Positions 47,204-57,889 of a DNA stretch of 64,000 nt are shown here, in pieces (the first letter of the stretch is position 1; each line of letters starts with the position of its first letter). The notes under the pieces are model-generated. The model did not search any database. It was not told the DNA's origin and saw only the letters and a program-made list of their open reading frames with translations. The stretch comes from Flammula alnicola (Eukaryota; Basidiomycota; Agaricomycetes; Agaricales; Strophariaceae). Made by a program: the position numbers and the translations under genes. The DNA is taken from the NCBI GenBank assembly GCA_015499995.1, contig JADNRV010000057.1:247804-311803 (forward strand), written 5' to 3'.

Positions 47204-48879
47204 TTGGACAGTGGAGACTGCGACGAAGGGGCGGGGTGTCAATAAAACGCAACGGCGCATAAAATAACAAGGTACACGCACATGAGTAAAACGTGCTTGG
47301 TGTTAATGAATGAGGCGAGTTAGCGCGTATGCAATTCGGACTCTTGGGGGAGGCCGTCAGTACGAACTTCCAGGAGATAGATAAAGTACAAGGCGTGATT
47401 GGCTCACCTGGTGAAGACCGCTGGGGGTTGGTGGACTTGAGATGTGCCAATGGCGGCTTTTATACCAACGAAGGTTCGCGGAGTTATAGGTGGAACAAAA
47501 ATAACAACGAAAGGTACATATGTGTATGACGTCGCCTCGAAGGGAGGACACGCTAGAAGCTATCGAAGAGTGTACCGTGCGAGGTCTTCAAATCATCGGG
47601 GACCCGGATGCTGTTCCATTTTTGAAGGCGTGGTCGATGTTCGAAGTTTCGCGGTGATCCGCGAAACACTTGCTCCACCGAACAAGACCAGTGTGGGATA
47701 GGCAGATGAAGTTATGTTATGCCTATTTTCAGCAGCCCATATGGCGTGGTAGCACATGAACGAACACAGCAATGCAACGGAGACTCCGCCAATGATTACA
47801 GAGATCATATGTCATCTATTCATCAAGAGACGGAGAACAGAGAAGAAAGAAGGATGAACAGAATCCATGTCAGAAATCCGAGCAGCCTCCTAACCTCACA
47901 TCTGACACCCACCCAATGGTCCGAATTTTAATTACACGCCGTCTGCCCTATAAAAAACACCCCGAGACTATGGCAAGGCACATCAAAGCATTCAAGGAAA
48001 GCTAAAGAAAAAGTGCTAGGGTATATAATTTCACCGTGAAGAGTCCCCAGGTACCCCCGGTCAAAGGTGGTTTGGACCAGGACTAAGTCGTGGTGCGACG
48101 TCTGAGAAAAGAAGGCAAGAAAAGGCCACCCAACGGGATCGACAGCTCATGAAATGGAAGAGAGAAGAATGATCTACGGGATGAGGTTGTGGTGTGGGTC
48201 TGAGATGCGACGCACCGGGGGGATTCAAAAAGAAGAGATAAAGGAATCGTTAATTTCATTTCATTTCATATGATGATCATTGATATCCTATGTAGGGAGC
48301 TGCTTCACATTGACAATTGACATGTACAGCTGGAGATCCCCGACTCGGAGTACCTATGTACCCCGTGTACCCCACGGTCGATCGATCCGACTGGGCATGT
48401 ACTATTCGACTACTCGAGTAGAGCATGATAGATGGCCTGTGGCCACTGTCGATTGCGATTACTTACTTTACTTACTTACTTATCTACTTCCTTACTTATT
48501 CATAACGCACCCGGGGCAATGGCAGGCCTTGTGGAAGGGAAGACACGAGGTCGAGGGAGGGGGTGGGAGACGGAGACTAGGCACAGGAGCTGTTTGAACT
48601 TTGACGTGCTGATGAGTATACGCAAGAATGAGGAATCGATTACTCACACTTCGTGCCTCCGAGACCGAATCCTCCGGCAACTACGAATTCGAATCACTGT
48701 CATTGACATGAGTTTCCCAGTCCTGAATCTCCGTCCCTCAACTTCTCAGATTGTACTTATCTCTATACAATGCCTCGCAAATTTAAAGCTGGAAAACGAT
48801 AACAACATCTAGTAAATCTCCACTTAGGAGTAGGCATATATACCACGACGATAGATTAAATACTACCACTTCTACAAAG
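47204..48879. other. intergenic, no gene recognised
   Basis: Contains the LPTGI gene promoter, a CTTA-rich microsatellite at about 48457-48502 and short frames. No gene is supported. Confidence 0.45.
48457..48502 (+). repeat. TTAC-type microsatellite, imperfect
   Basis: Imperfect tandem TTAC/CTTA units. Confidence 0.7.
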
Positions 48880-48880
48880 A

Positions 48881-49099
48881 ATGGCAGAAAATCAGGGAAC
48901 TGGGTTGGTAAAGACTGAATTAGACGACTATGTGGAGTTCTATTGGTATCAGCGTGCACACTGTCGGGGTTGCGATGGAAGCATCAAGCTCGACCGTCGT
49001 AATGTGTCTGATACTCAGGAAACATATGTCCTTGCTCGTGAAGAGGATATTGCAATATTGCAATCAATGGTCAAATCGTACTCTAATCTTCATACGTAG
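48881..49099 (+). CDS. hypothetical 72-residue protein or first exon, duplicated downstream
   Basis: The frame MAENQGTGLVKTELDDYVEF... contains a CxxC pair (HCRGCDGSIKLDRRN) and is preceded by a TATATA element about 40 bases upstream. The same segment recurs at 49784-50110 with changes that are often synonymous or conservative (DDFVEF, WHQ, HCPVCNGGIKVDRRN) before an insertion breaks that copy. This pattern hints at past coding constraint. No family is recognised, and the reading may continue through an intron after MVKS. Low confidence. Confidence 0.3.
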   Translation: MAENQGTGLVKTELDDYVEFYWYQRAHCRGCDGSIKLDRRNVSDTQETYVLAREEDIAILQSMVKSYSNLHT

Positions 49100-49196
49100 C
49101 TGTTATCACGTCTTCACCATTGCATGAGCGGATTACTTACCATCGTCGTCAATCACAAAGCCTCAATGATAATACTTATGATGCTGTCAAGGGAGG

Positions 49197-49570
49197 ATCA
49201 AGAGAAGGGAGTAGGGAGAAACAAAAAATTAGCTGCGCAGTTGAAGAACCTCGAGGATTTTCGCCTTACTGATCCGTCCAGCCAACTCTCCCATATAGCC
49301 GGGTCCATTGCCACGGATATAAGCATGAAGAAAAGCTAAAAACAAACGTGCGAGGTGCTTTTGACCTTGAAGAGTCCCGGTGGAGGGGGATTGGACGAGG
49401 TGCTGCGAATTCGGCGAGGTCCGGTGGCAGTGGTGAACGAGAAGTAAGGGAAGCGGACAACTTGAAGGATAAGAGGAAGGGGGATATAAAGCTAAAGCTT
49501 AAGTACTTGGTATCCAACAATCAGCGAGGACATCCGTGGGCGTGGAGACGTCATGGAGCCGACTTGCAAG
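49197..49570. repeat. direct repeat block, short version
   Basis: Matches 52060-52340 and 52871-52935. Landmarks: GGAGTAGGGAGAAA, GAGTCCCGGTGGA, GGTGCTGCGAATTCGG and GAGCCGACTTGCAAG. The minus-strand frame of the longer copy is interrupted here. Confidence 0.75.
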
Positions 49571-49783
49571 AAACCCGCCCAATGCGAGTCGATTTGCTGC
49601 CACTCGTTGTGGAAGTGGTGGCCGTCGTGGTATAGTACTTACTCTATTGTCGTGGTACATATGACTACTCCCAAGTGTGGATTGACTGGATGTTGTTATC
49701 GTTTGGTTTTCAATTTGCGAGGTATTATATAGAGAAAAGTACCAAAAAAGTGCGACCTGAGAACAGCGCGACGAGTGTGTAAC

Positions 49784-50110
49784 AAGACTGAATTAGACGA
49801 TTTTGTGGAGTTCTATTGGCATCAGCATGTACACTGTCCGGTGTGTAATGGGGGCATCAAGGTCGACCGTCGCAATGTATCTGCGGGAAGGGGCAATGCC
49901 AGTATCTGATACTCAGGAAATATATGTACTTGCTCGTGAAGAGGATGTTGGAATACTTCAAGTTATCGCAATCAATGGTCAAAATCGTGTTCATAATAAT
50001 TTCGACTGCTAAGTACATAGCTGGTATTACGTCTTCAACATTGCATCAGCGGATTACTTACTGACCATGGTCGTCAATCACAAACCCTCATTCCGATGCT
50101 GTCCAAGGCT
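49784..50110 (+). repeat. diverged direct copy of 48908-49195
   Basis: Begins AAGACTGAATTAGACGA like the first copy and ends in the segment GTCGTCAATCACAAA followed by GATGCTGTC. A short insertion after AATGTATCTGC puts stops in the frame. Confidence 0.75.
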
Positions 50111-50479
50111 ATCTAAGTGGATTCTTCGCCATGCACAGTAAATGGGACAACATTTACCTGAGGCACCAGTTGGTCTGGTGATTGCAAAGCGATTGTTAAT
50201 CCAAATATGACTTAGCTAACTATTCTTACGTTATATTTGTATTGATTTGTAATGCCATATGATTTGAAAGAATTACCCTTGGGAACGCGACTGCCAAAGC
50301 AGTCTAAGCATCGTCCATGTACACCGCCGACAAATCTCTACAAAGACAATCGGAATTTGCCTCCATCCTGACATGCTTACAGTGGATTGGATCCATACTT
50401 TAAAGACCACATTCGCGTGGATTGGTGAAACATTGTTCACCTTTCCTGCAAACATTCAGCGTGCAACAACTTCAGCTAC

Positions 50480-51535
50480 ATGTCTCCATCCAAAGTGTAC
50501 TTGATTACAGGCGCTAACCGTGGTGTGGGCAAGTAGCCTGTCTCTTCTCTCTCTCTCCGCTAAGGTGTCCTAATCGTCTTCATTTTGACATTAAAGGTTT
50601 CGCCATCGTGAACGAGCTTGTGTCCAAGCATCCAGAAGCAATCGTCTTTGCCGGTGTCCGCGATCCATCGAAAGCGATTTCTCTGAAGGAACTCGCGTCC
50701 AACTACCCTGCAAAGGTCGAAGTCCTCAACTTCGTCGCCGGAGATGTAGCAGGCAACCAAGCTCTTGCGAAGGAGATCAAAGAGAAGTATGGACATGTTG
50801 ACGTCGTCTTAGCGAATGCAGGTATGGCTTTAATCCGCCTCTAGATATATTCCTACTATAGCTCACGCATTATGTTAAACAGGAATTTCGAATTACTTGG
50901 GATCGGCGGCGGAGAACCCAGTAGAGATATTGCGAGAGCATTTCGAGATAAGCAACCAAAATAAAATGCTAGAGATGTTACCGCCGCGGAATTAACATTA
51001 ACATTTTATAACTTAGGTCAACGTTACGGGCATGCTCATTCTCTTCCAGGCAGTATATGATCTCTTGAGAGCAAGCGCATCTCCGAAGTTTGTCCCCATA
51101 ACTTCCGGAGCAGCAAGCCTCACTGCCTACATAAACCTTCCTGCGGGCTATACCGCCTATGGTGTCAGCAAGGCAGGTCTCAATTGGCTATCCAGAAAGA
51201 GAACGAGTGGCTTAGTGAGTCCACCCACTTTTGAATATTTCGAGGTCATAATAAGCCCTCCTCTTAGCCTGCTTCCCACTCGCCCCAGGCATTGTCGACA
51301 CCGATATGGGTACGTATGTCGTATTGGTAATTAACCGAAGGCTCAGCACATTTGGCCCTTAGCAAAAGAAAATCGCGTCCTTGACACTACTGGTATGCTT
51401 GCCCCTATTCAGGATGTGATGCAGGTTACTCCCGCAGTAGCCGCTACTGCACTGGTCAACATTATCGAAGACTCTACGCGGGAGAAGGATAGCGGAGAGT
51501 TTATTAATGTGGATGGAAGTAAAATTCCATGGTAA
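50480..51535 (+). pseudogene. short-chain dehydrogenase (SDR) gene with frameshift and altered splice donor
   Basis: The exons encode a classical fungal SDR of about 250 residues: TGANRGVG cofactor motif (restored by a GC-AG intron, G/GCAAGT), VVLANAGI, the serine in VPITSGAASL, and the catalytic YGVSK. The C-terminal part APGIVDTDM...GEFINVDGSKIPW is also typical. Two defects are visible. After HFE the expected donor reads ATAAGC instead of GTAAGC, while the acceptor before VNVTGM is normal. Between LNWLSRK and ENEWL about ten bases are missing relative to the family, which shifts the frame. Most introns are otherwise good, so decay is recent, or the donor may work as a rare AT-AG site. Confidence 0.7.
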
Positions 51536-52059
51536 TTGCACATTTTCTTTAGGCGTTCTCTTGCTACGAGATACCTGTCTCCACAGTTCCAGTGTATCCC
51601 AGTTTACTTTGCTTTTACGCATATCTATACTATCATCTACTAGGTCATAACTTTCGCCGTTGTGAATCCTACCACTGATGCCATATATTAGATTAGATTT
51701 GAATGTTAAATTAACATGGCTGTCTAGGAGCATGCGAGTGAACACGACGCAGTCCCGATGCCTCCCTTGCATTCCCAGAAAACGCTCAGTAGTCTACCGC
51801 ATTGGTGGATAGAAGAAACGTAGACGCATAAGATTAGACTACAATACATACACCGGTGAAATTATCTCGGTCTTCATTCCAGCCTATAATTTTAAAAAAT
51901 AGCGATGAATGAAGATCAGAAAGCATCATACAATCGCTCAAATTCTGCGAACGAGATCGACGGGGGATCATAGCACAAACATATCGCACAAAACAAGGAA
52001 GCGCAACTTTGACGACGCCAACATAAGGTCGAGCAGATCACAGGTCATCAAAATAATCA
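51536..52059. other. intergenic, no gene recognised
   Basis: Three-prime side of the SDR relic, short frames only. Confidence 0.4.
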
Positions 52060-52935
52060 ACAGAGGGGAGTAGGGAGAAAGAAGAAATTGGCTGTGCAGC
52101 TGAAGAACTTCAATGACATTCAATCTACTATTCAGTCCAGCCCCACTCTCCCATAGATGGCCGGGATCATGGACGCGCATATAAGCACGAAGGAAAGCTA
52201 AACGCAAACGCGCGAGGTGCTTTTTGACCATGAAGAGTCCCGGTGGAAGGGGGTTGGACAAGGTGCTGCGAATTCGGAGAGGTTCGATGGCAGTGGTGAA
52301 CGAGAAGTAAGGGAAGCGGACGAGGATAAGAGGAAGGCCACCTGATGCGCTTTCATAAAAAGACGAACAGAGAAGAGCCAGGACAGGGGAACTGGCGGAA
52401 TTGACGTCATGGAGCAGACGAATGACGCTCACAACGAAGAAGGGCAAATGTAAAAAGTGAAGTGAAAAGCATTGAACGCACCGAGGACGAGGTGAGCCAC
52501 TCGTCTTTGTACTCGTCCGCGTTCTTGCTCTAAATCAGATGTGAGTGACCGCATCACAGGGTGTAAAGCCACAAATACGCACTGCTGGAGGTCTAACCAG
52601 CGATTGCGGTTAACTACATCGCTTGAAGGGGATTGTCTCCCAAAATCGCACGGCACCAGCAATCCATGACCATGTGCAGATACCGATGAACGCAATGTCA
52701 TCGAACGCACAACGTTCTGGTCAGAGAAGGGTGAAGTGCTTTCAAAGACGGAGAATCATGTCGTGGTTATGGGAAAAGAAGGAAACAAAAGGAAAGAAAG
52801 GACAAAGCAATCTCGTGCTTGGTTCTGTGTGACAAAGGCACTTTTCGCCGAAATCATGACAATTCGACAATTAGCGAGGACATCCATGAGCGTGGGCGTG
52901 GGCGTGGAGACACCATGGAGCCGACTTGCAAGGTT
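52060..52935 (-). repeat. direct repeat block, long version with open minus-strand frame
   Basis: Same block as 49197-49570, but with about 530 extra bases between its two conserved parts. The minus strand holds two adjoining frames (52429-52710 and 51968-52447). The second includes the segment HLARLRLAFLRAYMRVHDPG and a leucine-rich end, and could be an exon of an unknown protein. No family is recognised. Confidence 0.55.
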
Positions 52936-53640
52936 CCAACCAGTGGCAACCACTACCAAAGCCCCGCCATGTCCAACCTCAGGACTATAATCCAACTAAG
53001 GTCCGGACTCCGCATGAGTGTTCGCCGCTGGCGAGTTTTGAAGGGTAAGTGGCGAGTTCTGCAGACTATGGCGCGGTGAGCAGGGTACAAGTGGACAAAG
53101 TTGGGCATGCCGAGGCGCGGTGAGAGGGAAAGGAATGCGACTGTGCGTCGTTTGAAAGCGGAAGGAGCGCATGTCCAAATTGAAACACAAGTGTTGTTTA
53201 TCATCACGTGCCACATGTCTAAATTTGGACCGTGGGTTTGGTTTCGGCGAAATCTCAAAAGTCGCTATCACGGTTATTCCTCAGTCCTCGAACTCGAATA
53301 CTGTACCGGGAATCTAGCCACAGAGTGAAGTACGATTATACCACCGCGAGACATCCGTTTGACTTGACGTCTGTCATACCATTTTGGTCCAGATAACTCC
53401 CCTCTATCTTTCCCGCGCACTGTATCCCGAATCCTGTACATCTCCGAATCCTCGCCCATTCTCTATGCTCCCTAGTATTACTTAGTGATGAACTTGCAGA
53501 ACCTGACATTACCATAAGACTGATAACAAATTAGATTTATCATCATCTGCGGTTGAAACAGGTAATCCATGCGCTACTTGATGGTCTTTGAACGAGTGTA
53601 TAATATATCCATCATGGCCATAGGCGGGGCGATACCAACC
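52936..53640. other. intergenic, no gene recognised
   Basis: Short frames only. Confidence 0.4.
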
Positions 53641-53909
53641 TTACTTTAGGTCGGCAAGGATATCGTCAACTACGGATAATGGTCCTCCCGAGATACCTGG
53701 AATAGGGACATCACGAGGTGCAAGGGCCGGAGGAAGGTCAGTTGCTACAGGAGAGGGGTAGAATGTGCGGAGGGGCGGAAGAGGAGGGTAAGGGTGAGGG
53801 TAAGTTGCCAGGGGTCGGGGGTGGCTCTGTGAGCAGCCGACAATGGGCTTCCATAGGCCAACGGGCTCGTAATGGCGAGACATGCAATGCAAAGTATGAG
53901 TTTCATCAT
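53641..53909 (-). pseudogene. frameshifted paralogue of the LPTGI secreted protein gene
   Basis: ATG 53909 opens a signal peptide, MMKLILCIACLAITSPLAYG, followed by SPLSAAH, clearly related to MNFLLSIVCLAMTSVSVLG-SPV of the LPTGI gene. In this frame a TAG stops it after about 55 residues. In the neighbouring frame the region reads ATYPHPYPPLPPLRTFYPSP and continues to 53641 (ending VVDDILADLK), a proline-rich secreted-protein tail. A one-base change at the C-runs near 53808-53822 would account for it. The promoter (TATA near 54169-54179), leader and the TTCACCAG/GTGAGC donor near 54114-54122 match those of the LPTGI gene. It has no LPTGI array. It could be a real gene with a sequence error. 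Confidence 0.5.
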
Positions 53910-54109
53910 GCTGATATTGTAGTCTAGAGACGAGAAGTGTCAGGAAAACGATCCGTCCCTGCCGGAAGGTATGAATACGCACGTGAAGCAGACGTGTTCG
54001 ATACAGGTGCGCGAGAGTAGACGCCGTGCGTATAGTGAGTTGGATCTGAAGCGGGATCGTGAACAAAAACTGTCAGGAAATCGGTACAATTATACTATGC
54101 ACAAGCTTT

Positions 54110-54182
54110 GACGCTCACCTGGTGAACACTGCTGAACGACGATGGGACTTGAGATGTGTAAAAGGGCGGATTTTATAGTATT
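54110..54182 (-). promoter_or_regulatory. promoter and leader shared with the LPTGI gene
   Basis: The minus strand reads ACTATAAAATCC, then CACATCTCAAGTCCC about 25 bases on, then TTCACCAG/GTGAGC. The same three pieces, with similar spacing, occur at 47410-47465. Confidence 0.6.
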
Positions 54183-54599
54183 CATGAACCTCCCATAGAT
54201 CTCAGACATACCGAACAGAAGGATGAAAGAAATATCGACTATCAAGGCCGAACACGTTAGAACCCACTCCGACATCCAGTAGAGTACCATAGTACGATGT
54301 AAAGCGTCGAGGAACCGAACGATATGCGATTTTCGTAATATAGTCAACATTCCAGCTCTCGAACGTGGATGGACGCGAAGAAAACATTCATCGACTGGTT
54401 TAAGTGGTTAACTATCCTGCATCTGGAAGGCCGGGCCATCGTCAAAACGTTAGCACGCCACGGCTAGATTTCATTGACCACTACAGAGGCGTTATTGCGG
54501 CGGATTTCTTCAGCGGAGATGATCCAGCAGGAAGCGAAGAGAATCCACCCAAGCCAGCGAACCATCCAGACTGCGATGACATGTTCAACTTTAACCTCA

Positions 54600-55250
54600 G
54601 CGGGGAGGATGCCTGTAATAGAAGACCACACTATGGTGTATGGGCCCACCGTTGTTCGAAGAAAGGATGACGACTGTCAGAGATATGTGAAGTCTCATAG
54701 AAGCATGAGTAGAGAGACATCTGCGGGAGGTGGGTCGTGATATTACGATCCAACGATTACAGCAGGAAAGGAGAAGAGGAGGGAAAAACACAGGAAGTAC
54801 AACTGGAGACAAAACAGCGACAGGAGCTTTGGGGTCAATTCTGTCTGACCATAATGCGAGCACGGCAGCGCAAAGTCGAAAAGAAGGAAGGAATCCTGCG
54901 GAAGAGAGGACCACGTCCACGGAGACATGCAATGTAAACAAGGAAAGTAGTCTCTGAAACATCGACGGCGTAAAAGAAAAGAGCAAAGACGAACGTGAAT
55001 GACGGCAAAATTCCAGCTGAGACTGTCTGAATGGGATAGATAATGTCATGAGAACAGCGTTGGTGAATGCATTCGAGAATACTTGATAGCAGAGTCGTAA
55101 TCTGATAGTCGACAAAGAGATTTGAATTTGAACGGCGATGGTCCAGATGAGAGAAAAATGATTAATGATTAATGAACGTCCTTCTGCACCAGGGTCATCT
55201 CAAACAAACAAACAATGTGCGTCATCAGATGAATGCTTGCTTTCCCAACA
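54600..55250 (-). repeat. dispersed repeat copy 8
   Basis: The 5' box is at 55165-55230 (GATGACGCACATTGTTTG, then GGACGTTC). Downstream blocks are strongly diverged; only a hydrophobic minus-strand frame at 54597-55115 remains. The broken 103-residue gene lies about 200 bases upstream. Confidence 0.4.
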
Positions 55251-55439
55251 TCTTAGCAGGCGAAAACTGCTTTATTCCTAGTACAACAATCTACGAATGT
55301 CCATCCAAAGCACTCTCGTCTTAGCCTGACCAGTAGAAACAAACGTTGCACTGATCATCACTGTCTTCCATCAGAGCACACAAGTGTCCTCGATCAAGTC
55401 TTGCTAACTGAACCAGATTAGCCCATCAATCGCGTACGC

Positions 55440-55640
55440 CGTACGGTACATCAAGTGCAGAATAAACAGGCCCATTCACGAGATTAAGCTGGATCTTGGA
55501 CGGACCAACACCGCCCTCATACGACCTTGTCGAGTTCAGGTTCTTCAAGCTGCTGTAGGTGATGGTAGCGGTATTACAGGTGAACGCAGGGACGCTGGAC
55601 TGTGCAACTCACAATAGAGATAGATGAAATTAGTTTTTCT
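55440..55640 (-). pseudogene. 103-residue protein gene with internal deletion
   Basis: The leader up to the intron donor (CTATTGTGAGTT near 55612) is joined directly to SSVPAFTCNTATITYSSLKN, so the first third of the coding region is gone. The rest is readable as NSTRSYEGGVGPSKIQLNLV and then NGPVYSALDVP, where it ends. It is closer to intact copy A than the older fragments are. Confidence 0.75.
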
Positions 55641-56053
55641 GACGAAAGACCGTGAGTGGACCTTGCACTTGCATGGCTACCGGAGACAAATCTTGTCTGT
55701 AACATCGTCAATCATAAACTTCGCGACGCCATCTTGCTCTGCTTGTATTCTCGGATAAAATATCGGGACATCTACTTTGCAATCGCTATACTCCATCACA
55801 CCGCTATGCTAATTTAGACGTCATGCATTCATGAATCAGCAAAGGTCGTTTCAGCGAAAAACGTTGCTTTCCCTTCGAAAATGTTAAACAATTAATACAA
55901 ATTTATCGCAAAAGTTCGTGAGCGTTTATAGATAGTGATGGTATCCAAAATTGTCACGGCTGTCGGGATAACAGTATCACGAAAATAAGTGCGAAGAGTG
56001 GTCGACTTAGAGAGGAATTGAAATTATGTTCCTTTTTTGCAGTCCGCTTCATT
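55641..56053. other. intergenic
   Basis: Promoter side of the broken 103-residue gene and 3' side of the lectin gene. No exon recognised. Confidence 0.5.
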
Positions 56054-57352
56054 TTAAAGCATCCATACTTGGTTGAGGTTATTGTCTGTGCATTGCCACG
56101 TTTGTAGCTGATTAGAGTTGGTCAGAACGCCGTTCGTCAAGTCTGTGCAGAATCCTGCGGGGAAAGGAAGTGTATTATTAGCGCCACGGAGACATTGACA
56201 GGCCAAACGCGGGGGCGTTCATGCGTACCTTGTCCCTCGAGCGCAATACGGTTGTCGGTGGTGTAATACCATTGCTGCGCGGGGAGATTATCGTAGCACT
56301 GCCATATCTTCAGACCAACACCGTTTGCGGGGCCTAGAATGAGGTATTAAATATGGGATGAAAATAGGTACTACCTAGGAAAGGGGGATGTTTTGGGCTT
56401 ACTTGAACCGGCGTCAAGGCAAAAGTTCGTGCCGGTCACCTGAACCTTTGTACTTCCACGGTATAGAGTCCAACTTTGAGCGGGCGTTCCGTTACAGTCA
56501 TATCTGGAACGTACTTGTAAGTTGGCGCCGACTGGTGAGCATTGTTGGGGAGGGGCAACGAACATTTGTACAGGGGTGCCATTTGCAAAATTGGCACCGC
56601 GAACATCCATGCATTTCTGGGTATTGTAATTGGGATGTATCTCGGTCCCTTGGTTTGGGAATTTTCCTATAGGGCAGAACCTGAGTGCGAAACACGTGTG
56701 ATTAGAATGGATACCATAAAAAAATCGAGTAGCATACGTTATGTCATACGTAACGTTGGAAAAGGGGCATTCATAGAGAGGTGGCGTAGGTGCAATGTTC
56801 GTTGGGGTGGGGAATCGAAGTGGAGGGAAAGTATAGGCCTCAGTGCACTCCAGGTCATCACATTCAGTAATACCGCAAAATCCCTCTTTCTGGCAGAACG
56901 ATCAGTCGCCTATTTGCGTCTGCCTATGAATTTATCGGGACATTCACCTGTGGTTGACTTTGGGTCGTAATACTCAAACCGACATTGAGCCAGCTCGGAT
57001 CTTCGACGATGTAGTAGTATTCCTGAAACGACCAAAAATAAATCACGATACAAACGCGTGAAAAGACGCCGACACATACCTCGTAGAATCCAGCTCGGGT
57101 TGTGCCAACGGCGGTTGGGCCATCACCACCATTGGCGTCGGTATAGAAGAATCCCGCATTGAGACCAAGGAATTTGGTTACATTTCCCCCCTGTGGAATA
57201 CTGCTATCCAGTACTCCCCCGATGTACAAGTTCACGGCGGTAGGGCACTTGTTGTAGATAATATACTGCCGTGTAGTCTGGCGAAGAGTGAGGGGAGACG
57301 CAAGGAGTGGCGTCGCTAGCAGTAGAAGCGAGTATAGCAGAGGAGACAGCAT
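56054..57352 (-). CDS. secreted protein with thaumatin-like start and ricin B-type lectin domain
   Basis: Six exons with GT-AG introns. ATG 57352 gives the signal peptide MLSPLLYSLLLLATPLLASP. The next segment, QYIIYNKCPTAVNLYIGG followed by IPQGGNVTKFL, has the look of a thaumatin/osmotin-type N-terminus. A cysteine-rich linker follows (GFCGITECDDLECTEAY). From about residue 190 a ricin B (beta-trefoil) domain reads KCMDVRG, AQSWTLYRG, FCLDAGS, IWQCYDN...QQWYY, FCTDLTNG and TWQCTDNNLNQVW, including the recurrent QxW motif. The protein ends MWML-type (VWML) at the TAA. It probably binds sugars outside the cell; the ligand cannot be read. Splice sites agree and no break is seen. Only two to three trefoil repeats are clear. 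Confidence 0.8.
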
Positions 57353-57889
57353 GGTTCTGTGTGTGGGGTACATAGGTAGGTACGATGATTTTTTTTTGGA
57401 GCGAAGAGAAGAAAAGGCCGACCTTTTATGCACCTAATTACATTGAGATACTTATCACTAGAGCTGTAAATTTAAACGAGGGGAAGTATTCATTTCAAGA
57501 GAACGAGACAGCAAGTCTATGAAGTGCAAGATCGCTCTGGTTTTCATACCATTGAAAACTATTTCAAGCTTGACATGACTTTGATGTATTCGAGAACCTC
57601 CTGTTGGCGAAGGGAGCCCAGAATGTGCACAGGCTATAGGTATTGGTGTATAACGCGCGCACTAGATCCGGCGGAGGGTGGACACGGATCGGTTCATGGA
57701 CTTAAAAGTTGATGAGACATATTTCATACCCACCACCACCTGAACTCTAGATAACCCGTTCCTTCAGTTATACGATCACAAAAAAACTTTATTAACCCAG
57801 AAAAGACGGTGCTGGATACGACAGAGAGCTTGAGCTTGACCGGCTACCATCGAAATCGTGAGAAAACATGACAACTGCAGGTCGGCCGA
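57353..57889. other. intergenic, no gene recognised
   Basis: Promoter and 5' flank of the lectin gene, then a short spacer before the plus-strand repeat. Confidence 0.5.

Noticed and set aside
46950..47267. Plus-strand frame encoding GRIPV repeats
   Set aside because: Shadow of the 15-base minisatellite. The minus strand has the signal peptide, leader intron and promoter.
56542..56970. 142-codon plus-strand frame opposite the lectin gene
   Set aside because: Antisense to well-spliced lectin exons, no known features.
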